From contig CBFFRP010000113.1 of assembly GCA_965644295.1 (NCBI GenBank), forward strand, positions 1 to 64,000: a stretch of 64,000 nt of DNA. The letters run 5' to 3'. The notes beneath the pieces were generated by a model, which saw only the letters and a list, made by a program, of their open reading frames with translations, searched no databases and was not told where the DNA came from. The translations under genes were made by a program, and so were the position numbers. Of this stretch, positions 57,413 through 64,000 are shown piece after piece. The DNA is from Paraphysomonas bandaiensis (Eukaryota > Chrysophyceae). Each line of letters begins with the position of its first letter. The first letter of the stretch is position 1.

Positions 57413-59131
57413 ATGGCTGATGTGATTCGACCAGAGGACGGTGTTCAGATCCTAGAGCGTGCTGAGATAAGCGATGATGAGGACGACTTTGAATATGAGA
57501 TGGTCGCAGAGGAGCCTGAGGATGATGACGACGATGATGATCTTGCGGACGCATTGGCTTCTATTAACATGAAGCGATCGAGTGCAGCAACTGAGAAATC
57601 ACTCGAGTCGACGACGTCAGTGACTCAAGTGCGTCCTTCTGTTGTGGATGACTTTGTAAGGAACTTCCTCATTAAAGCTGGAATGAAGCGAACACTGGAT
57701 AGTTTTAATGCTGAGTGGTATGAAATGCAGTCTAAAGGAAGGCTACCAGCGGAAATATCGTCAGCCGTTCCAGATATATATTTGAGAAATGATGAACTGG
57801 ATCAACAGGCACGTGTCTTGCGTGAACAAGTGGATAAAATGCGACAAGTAGCAGGGCGGGCTCAAGCCACTTGGGACAAGTTTAGGAAGGAGAGAGATTT
57901 TCATCGAATGCACCATAAACGTGTTGTTCAGGAGAAGAACAAACTGATTAAAGATTTGAAGAGAGTTCGTAACCACTTGAGGTCTTATGAGCCCATGATC
58001 GATGAACTCAAAGGCAAGCACCAGGCAGCCCTGAAGGAGAAAATGCTTATCAAATTGGAACGTGATCGCATGAAGGCTAAGGTAAAAGTTTTGGAGGAAC
58101 AAGTTGCTAATTTGACACGACCGGAAGAGGAGAAGTCACCCACCCCGAAGGTGCGGAGTGCTACTCGAACTGTTCGCAAGGAGGCTGTGTTTCCTTCCGA
58201 CTCAATAGTCAACCCATTCTCTACAGTTGAGTTCGATCCCTGCACTGCAGACAAGTTCAAAACACGCAAGACCTATAAGGGACACCTGAACTCCATAGCA
58301 GCAGTCGCTTTTCACCCGAAGAAACCTATTTTTGCTACGGCCAGTGATGACGAAACCTGGCGGTTGTGGACTGTTCCGGACAGTGATCTGGTCATGTCTG
58401 GAGAGGGACATACAAGTTGGGTTTCAGGCCTGCATTTTCACCCGCACGGATCTCACTTAGTGACTTCCTCTGGAGATAGTACTGTCAAAATATGGGAGTT
58501 CGCTCAAGCGCGCTGCACACACACATTCACTGAGCACACACAGGCAGTGTGGGGGTGTGAATTCCACCATGGCGGTGATTTTGTTGCGAGCTGCTCTATG
58601 GATCACACTGTTCGTATATGGGATGTTATATCTGGTCGCTGTAGGCAGAGCCTTAGAGGGCATGTGGACAGCGTGAATGCTGTGAAGTGGCAGCCCTTCT
58701 CCAATAATGCGTGTACAGCATCAGGTGACAAGACAGTATCAGTGTGGGACGCACGTACCGGCCTCTGTGTACAAACTCTCTACGGCCACTCAAACTCCTG
58801 TAACGATCTTGCTGTATCCCATCGCGGAGATACAATTGCTTCCTGTGATGCCGATGGCGTGGTAAAAGTCTGGGACATTCGCATGGTATCAGAACTGGGC
58901 TCAGTTGAAACTGGTACCCACCCTGTGAATAAGCTCACACTTGATCGCAGTGGAGCGAGGGCTGTGTGTGGGTCTGACGACGGCTCTGTCAAGGTACTGG
59001 ATTTGCAGAACTTCCGCGTGTTGAATCAGCTTACAGGACATGATGATGCTGTTCAGTGTGTTGGCCTTTCTCCGAATGATGCCTTCATGGTCAGCGGCTC
59101 GTCCGATGCCACTTTCAGAATATGGGGATAG
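57413..59131 (+). CDS. SPAG16: SPAG16/PF20, axonemal central-pair WD-repeat protein
   Basis: Single exon of 572 residues. A very acidic N-terminus (DDEDDFEYE, poly-Asp) precedes VVDDFVRNFLIKAGMKRTLDSFNAEW, a basic coiled coil (about 130-240) and seven WD repeats from about 285 to the end (KTYKGHLNSIAAVAFHP; DDETWRLW; DSTVKIWE; DHTVRIWD; DKTVSVWD; DGVVKVWD; DATFRIWG). Length and order match full-length SPAG16, the PF20 protein of the C2 microtubule/intermicrotubule bridge needed for flagellar motility. The lack of introns contrasts with most neighbours. Confidence 0.93.
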   Translation: MADVIRPEDGVQILERAEISDDEDDFEYEMVAEEPEDDDDDDDLADALASINMKRSSAATEKSLESTTSVTQVRPSVVDDFVRNFLIKAGMKRTLDSFNAEWYEMQSKGRLPAEISSAVPDIYLRNDELDQQARVLREQVDKMRQVAGRAQATWDKFRKERDFHRMHHKRVVQEKNKLIKDLKRVRNHLRSYEPMIDELKGKHQAALKEKMLIKLERDRMKAKVKVLEEQVANLTRPEEEKSPTPKVRSATRTVRKEAVFPSDSIVNPFSTVEFDPCTADKFKTRKTYKGHLNSIAAVAFHPKKPIFATASDDETWRLWTVPDSDLVMSGEGHTSWVSGLHFHPHGSHLVTSSGDSTVKIWEFAQARCTHTFTEHTQAVWGCEFHHGGDFVASCSMDHTVRIWDVISGRCRQSLRGHVDSVNAVKWQPFSNNACTASGDKTVSVWDARTGLCVQTLYGHSNSCNDLAVSHRGDTIASCDADGVVKVWDIRMVSELGSVETGTHPVNKLTLDRSGARAVCGSDDGSVKVLDLQNFRVLNQLTGHDDAVQCVGLSPNDAFMVSGSSDATFRIWG

Positions 59132-59748
59132 CTGTAGAGTTTCAAGAATATGGGGAGTCGGTGATTCAAGAACCTGTGTAACAACTCTAAAGTTGCGACT
59201 GGAGTGTATTAATTGAGTCTAAGATATAGTGTATATGTGGGATGATATTTAATGTTATATAAGCTGTATTACCTGTTACTGTTTGAGTTGTTGAAGTGAA
59301 TTCAGTAGCATGCCACCGTAAGCTATCAATATGCCATAAGAGCACTCTATCGTAGAAACATTTAGTGATTTGATCGCAGTAAGGAAATTCATACTTAGTT
59401 AAATGAGGTACAACAAAGTAGGATAGAGCCAGTAGGGTATTCGCCTCAAAATCTCAATCACAGCTTAGCTAGAGGTTAATGAGTGATAATCAGGTAGCGA
59501 CCCTCACCGAGAGGAGACAACGACACCCGCGTGATTCAATATTGCTTCTATGACAATCTTTACAGTGTTCAAGCGTGCGTGTTAGAATTGTCTCTGAAGT
59601 TAACTTTGTTCTACACGTAAATCTTAATCTTGTTTTGTTGAACACAATGCACATTCAAGTAAGAAATTATAATTAGTAATCTAAACACTTCACTACATAT
59701 TTATGTAACATCTGGTTAACATCTGTTCACGGCAACATCTGTTTATTG
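59132..59748. other. Intergenic, no gene seen
   Basis: 3' of SPAG16; AT-rich, nothing recognised. Confidence 0.35.
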
Positions 59749-60047
59749 CAGGGATAGGGAACAATATATTGATTGGTAGACTGGTCAAATATTCCATCAA
59801 TATTGTTTCTGTTAAAGTAACTAGTAACTATATTGCAATTTATTGCAAACAATTATTTCATATACAGAAAGCTTCTTAACTGTAGGGTAAAAAATATAAA
59901 TCGATGTATATAAATCTATGTATATAAATCTCCGTTCAGACGGTGATCATTGCAACAACACAGAGGGTGATAAAACTAAAGTTGGATATGTGGAGAAAAT
60001 TCTTCAATCAGTTCAAAATCTTAAGAAACGGAAAGTTGAAATATCTT
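59749..60047 (+). mobile_element. hAT family 1 fragment
   Basis: Begins with the intact terminal sequence CAGGGATAGGGAACAATATA and ends in transposase-derived sequence (plus sense here) equivalent to 5,207-5,310 of the full element. The other terminus is missing. It stops about 12 bp from the stop codon of the lipoate ligase-like gene. Confidence 0.8.
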
Positions 60048-60058
60048 GATCTATATTA

Positions 60059-61044
60059 TTATAATGAGACATACTTGGTGCGTGATATGTCGGTCAAGTT
60101 TCTATCCCCTAGTAATGCTTCTACCTCTACACTGAGGTCGTTCTGTGAAGTAACCTCCACATCAAATGAAGAAAGTATATGGTCTTCAAATGAGTCTACC
60201 AATTGATCTAATGTTTTATAATGGTGTTTGAGCTTCGTTAAGAACTCTGTATGGCTTCGTTTTTGGCGATACCCAGGCATCTTCTGTGGTATCTGGAGCA
60301 TACTGAGCAACATCGCAAGACTCATTTCCACGTACCTGGAGATAGGATAATGCGCGAGAAGAAAAATCCCATAGAAAAGATGTGTGGTGCACAAATCGCG
60401 TTTTCGCTATCGCTGCAAGCAACCTTTATACTCTCATGTAACACGGGTGGTATTGTACCTTGCGCATTTCCCCCAATCTTGAGGTCCTCCATTACATAAT
60501 CGTTCTCACGGAGAGTAAACTTCACAACAAACTATCAGCTAGAATTGAAATATTTAAACCACGTACTTCTGACTTGGCATCGCGAAACACATGCTTGTAA
60601 ACGGCTGTATCGGACCACTTCATTATGTCGCGAGGATAGGGACTAATATTTAAGTCTTGGCTCTGTATATAGCAAACTATCACTCTACATCAAAATTCGA
60701 ATCTTCTGAACCATACATCCATAATAAAAGTTACAAACAAAGTGTTCTTGTCTACAATAACAGTCCCTCCGCCTGTGAATCGTCGAATAACTTCTATATT
60801 ATCCCTGTGAGTTAATATGATGCATGGATCACATGAGCGCACTGTTTGTGGACCTCTTCGCTTCTTCAATATGAACCAGTTCAGGAACTTTACCAGAGAA
60901 ACCTGTGACTATAGTGGGCACTGTAGGCCCTGTGTTGACGAGGCACCAGTTGCTGTTGGAGGACCTGAACAGGAGCTCTTCGATCTGAAGCTGACGGAAT
61001 ATATGCATGTTATCCAGCTTAACTAGTCGCAGTTTAGGTAACAT
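60059..61044 (-). CDS. Lipoate-protein ligase A-like protein (BPL/LPL family)
   Basis: Six exons (61044-60854, 60804-60717, 60662-60567, 60519-60459, 60412-60336, 60283-60059) give 245 residues. Landmarks: KLRLVKLDNMHIFRQLQIEE, IRRFTGGGTVIVDKNTLF (RRFTGGG motif), SPYPRDIMKW, LRENDYVMEDLKIGGNAQ (lysine and GGNAQ of the lipoyl-AMP site) and RFVHHTSFLWDF. This combination is that of the plant/algal lipoate ligase-like branch. Family chemistry: ATP-dependent attachment of lipoate to carrier proteins such as E2 subunits and GcvH; some relatives act as transferases, so exact activity is open. There is no obvious targeting peptide. Confidence 0.87.
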
Positions 61045-61460
61045 TGTGCTGCTTGATATATGCTTTGAGTGAGTGAGATATGGATGCCACTGACAACGCC
61101 ATATATATACACATACATGGGCGACATGATACAGGAGTATGCATACAGCAGTACTGCATATACCACTCGCACACCGCATATACCGTATACCATATACTCA
61201 TGTAGCATGCCTGTGGATACCAGTCGGAGTGTACATATGCTGTACACAGCTGATGTACTCTGTACCTGTATGGTGTACATATACACCACTGTACAGCAGT
61301 ACAATCCTGATGCATACTCACCCCTCCACGCATCCATGTTTGATGTTACCTCGAGGAACAACTGTGTCTGCAGTGGCACTGGGTATCCATCCGCTGTGCT
61401 CCGTACAGCCTTCACTTAGACTCTACACTGACACAATAGACGAGAAGGAGAGACACTGAC
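61045..61460. promoter_or_regulatory. Upstream region of lipoate ligase-like gene
   Basis: Two exact 10-mers, TACAGCAGTA at 61144-61153 and 61292-61301, in a stretch rich in CATATAC, GTACACAGC and TACTGCATA. Frames on both strands here are low-complexity and not credible genes. Confidence 0.45.
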
Positions 61461-62013
61461 TCTCTCTGTGTGATGCTCTGGCTATGATACCGTGTACATG
61501 CATAGGTATTACGTATGGTATACTGTGTACCATACACAGCCTCGTAACAGCAGATTGATTCCTGCCGCTATCGATGGACTCTGATTAAGGTATACATCTC
61601 AGATGACCTCTCCTCCTATACAGCTCAAGCAATCTCTCTGGCTTGTTAAACGTAACCCATTGGCCTGTTTGTTTATCTGTATGCTCTACGAGAGTGTAGA
61701 ATCACTGTACTATCGCCCTATAGGAACTGCCACGTGATCCAGTAAGCAATGCCTCTCACAAAGAACGTCACATTTGCTTGTTGACTACGTACCATGCACA
61801 GTAGGTTCCCATTGCAGCTTATATATGTTATTCCTGCCATATTTGTATTAAGGTAATTGATAATGTAGCATTTCTGTGTCTTTATACGTATATTACATAA
61901 TTAAGTTCGTTTCATCTTGCCTTTGTTTGCGTAGACATATCAGATATCCACTCTTGCACGAATCGAAGACACACTACATTACTGGTGATTGCTGGGACGC
62001 TATCTAACACTAG
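61461..62013. other. Intergenic, no gene seen
   Basis: No recognisable gene or repeat. Confidence 0.35.
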
Positions 62014-62041
62014 TATTGCAATATATTGTTCCCTAGCACTG
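62014..62041. repeat. Isolated hAT family 1 terminal repeat
   Basis: GCAATATATTGTTCCCTAGC is the right-end terminal sequence of family 1 with one change in the CCCTA region. No adjoining element body is visible. Confidence 0.55.
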
Positions 62042-62909
62042 TTCTATACTGCAATGCGTGTATTACATTACATACCATTTAAAGTATTAATGTACAATAT
62101 AGTGAAAAAAGTAAATGGTTACTAAATCAAAGACTAAATTTATAAATATAATTGGAATGCAGTTAATAGAAAGGTAATGAAGGTAAAATATAAAAGGCAT
62201 TCTAGAAGTGTATGTTTAAACACCAACTATGTTATCGCCATTATTCAGTTGTTTCATGCAGACTTTTTTCTGCCTTCAAAGGCGTCTTAGCTGCCTTCTC
62301 AGTTACCTGTTTTTCCGCTGACAATTTGGTCAACCTTAGCTGTCAAGTTATGACACAATTGGATGATTTACTATGTTAACTGGACGTTTATTTACTCATT
62401 AAACAAGTTAAGATAAGAGAAGATTATAGTAAATATAATAAACAATATATCACGTTATCTCTACTACCACTCATTTCTAGTACGATCTTATATCGTCACT
62501 ATCTTCTTGTATGGTCAATATATATTCAGTTCTCATTTACTTCTCATAATACAGTTAACCACTACAGTATTCTCCAGTAACCGTCATAATTCCAATATCT
62601 TAGTATTACAGCTTTTAATTGCTTAAACAGCAAAACTCAACATTAGCAATGACATCGGCCATCTTCTATCCTCTTGTATTTTTTGACTTTAGAACAGCGG
62701 CCCTCGTTTCTCATATAAGCGTGAGCTCTGCTACAGGTCGTTTTATTTCCGTAGGGTCTCTCGAAGCCATTTCCTCTGATACCTTGCAACTACTCTCTTC
62801 TGGCTCACTATTTCTTTCAGGTTAATTAACAGTTTTACGAAGATTCACAAAGTTGGACTATGTCGGAATAACACGTGTTGGAATAGCACACTTGATTATT
62901 CACAACTTC
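62042..62909. other. Intergenic, no confident gene
   Basis: A plus frame at 62,640-62,825 (Ser-rich, hydrophobic) has no recognisable features. Confidence 0.3.
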
Positions 62910-63050
62910 TTAGATGCCCGTGTAACATTGATACACCATTTTCTCATAGTCTACAGTGACACCATTATCATCAGGTAGGCAATTCTGACCACAACATGCA
63001 GAGAGCGTAGCAACAACATTTTGAGTCATGACACTAACAAGCTCTGCCAT
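62910..63050 (-). CDS. Possible 46-residue ORF
   Basis: MAELVSVMTQNVVATLSACC to YTGI, with four cysteines. It could be a first exon or chance; no splice partner was identified. Confidence 0.15.
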   Translation of the reverse strand: MAELVSVMTQNVVATLSACCGQNCLPDDNGVTVDYEKMVYQCYTGI

Positions 63051-63220
63051 CGTTGTCTCGAAAAAGAACAGATGAATATGCGAACATGAATCGATCTAAT
63101 ACTGCTCGTATACCGCTTTCCAGTTGCCTGTTTAGTATTACCGTGCCTTTGGAAAGGAATGATCGAAAAATCTTTTTACTCCACCATAAACATGTACTGA
63201 CGATCACAAGCATTATGGAT

Positions 63221-63560
63221 ACCTGTTAGTCCAGAACCCACCTGGCCATAGTTGATCTGAACATCATCAAACCAACCAAGCACGTCATACGTACACCTCA
63301 GACAACGAGAGCGGTACTCCATCCAATAGACCTATACAAGAAGAACAACTTAAGTCCCGGCACGGGACAACTTGATGTCCTCTACCCAATGGTAGACCTC
63401 CCGATTAAACACAACACACGGGATGGTTACGCCATCATGATGGTGCTCGCAGCAATGCACAAGCAGTCCCGACGCTAGTGAAAGTGGGAGTAATTATGTT
63501 AACCAATCATACAGTAGATATATATAACTTCAAGTTGTGTTTCACTTGTATATTGAAAGT
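63221..63560 (+). repeat. LINE 3' tail, copy F
   Basis: The structured element at 63419-63471 has closing stem CGGGA/TCCCG, left hairpin GCCATCATGATGG and the block GCAGCAATGCACAAGCAGTC. Upstream sequence looks like a LINE 3' UTR. It is convergent with copy G, the two tails meeting near 63,570. Confidence 0.65.
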
Positions 63561-63569
63561 CTTATTATT

Positions 63570-64000
63570 AGCAATAATAGGCGTTAAAAACCTGCACCAA
63601 CTTAGTAGCTGGATGAATGCTAGACAAAGTAGTTAGACCTCTACCTGTAACTAATCAGTACACACTTTTTTATCCTACTATTTAACGCTACGGAAGGTGC
63701 TTGTGCATCGCCGCAAGCACCAAGGTGCGACCACTTCCGCTCTGAGTTCTTAAGGTGTACATCCCGGATACTTGACTTCAGCATGCAGCCCAATACCCCG
63801 GTTACCCTTCAGGTGGGCCCATTCCCGGATGTCTGTTTATTCGTCATGGCCCAAAGACGTCTACACAAGTGACACTGATTGATGTCCCTTGTACCACACA
63901 AGCATTCGGTTATGAGTGGGAAGAAGAATATCTGCTGACTATGTTTGCGGCTCACGTTAGTTTCCTAGCGAGAATCTCTCCGGTACTTATTCCCCACAAC
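63570..64000 (-). mobile_element. LINE 3' end, copy G (runs off right edge)
   Basis: Minus-strand copy nearly identical to copy C: the same GGGGAATAAGTACCGGAGAG block, the same structured element (63692-63738, closing stem GGAAG/CTTCC) and tail through AATAATAAGACTTTCAAT. The 5' part lies beyond the window. Confidence 0.78.

Noticed and set aside
61023-61459. Overlapping frames of 99-130 residues on both strands
   Set aside because: Low-complexity Tyr/Thr/Ile/His translations of TATAC-rich promoter DNA upstream of the lipoate ligase-like gene.
1-64000. tRNA, rRNA or snRNA genes
   Set aside because: I looked for tRNA A/B-box pairs and rRNA-like conserved stretches by eye and saw none. A covariance-model scan would be needed to be certain.

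Overview
The window is eukaryotic nuclear DNA. Genes are split by short GT-AG introns (mostly about 45-190 nt), many pairs are divergent, and the gaps hold retrotransposons, hAT-type DNA transposons and long tetranucleotide arrays. Delta-tubulin, SPAG16/PF20 and a sperm-tail PG-rich-repeat protein show that the organism builds a centriole and a motile flagellum. An isocitrate dehydrogenase with an EF-hand tail, a GH27 alpha-galactosidase and a plant/algal-type lipoate ligase-like protein suggest a flagellate protist, perhaps a stramenopile. That placement is a low-confidence inference. I assembled the multi-exon models by hand from splice sites; every one closes in frame.

Layout: (1) 1-6.4 kb: a non-LTR retrotransposon reading frame running off the left edge on the minus strand, with OTU-like, SET and APE-endonuclease modules; the tail of a broken Copia element; and a hAT transposon with perfect 8-bp target duplications. 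(2) 6.7-29.8 kb: TIM9, RPAP2-like, IDH-EF-hand, an unrecognised gene, TMEM144-like, GH27, kinesin-like and CTNNBL1, with LINE tails between 22.6 and 24.2 kb. (3) 30.4-31.9 kb: a LINE 3' end. (4) 32.8-39.2 kb: SPX protein, class II HDAC-like protein and an N-myristoylation-type coiled-coil protein. (5) 39.5-45.2 kb: a complete Copia element with identical LTRs. (6) 45.5-61.0 kb: TUBD1, a duplicated 113-aa gene flanking a small LRR gene, an STPGR protein, a MaoC hydratase, a second hAT family, an SDR, SPAG16 and a lipoate ligase-like gene. (7) 61-64 kb: no convincing gene; ends in two LINE tails.

The host genes do not form an operon-like pathway. Their products cover mitochondrial import and metabolism (TIM9, IDH, lipoate ligase-like, MaoC), transcription and splicing (RPAP2-like, HDAC, CTNNBL1) and the flagellum (TUBD1, SPAG16, STPGR). 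Three patterns recur across the window. A 10-mer TACAGCAGTA (either strand) lies in gene-start intervals. Two divergent promoter gaps consist almost wholly of (CATA/TATG)n. Several LINE tails share a structured 3' element whose closing stem covaries between copies.
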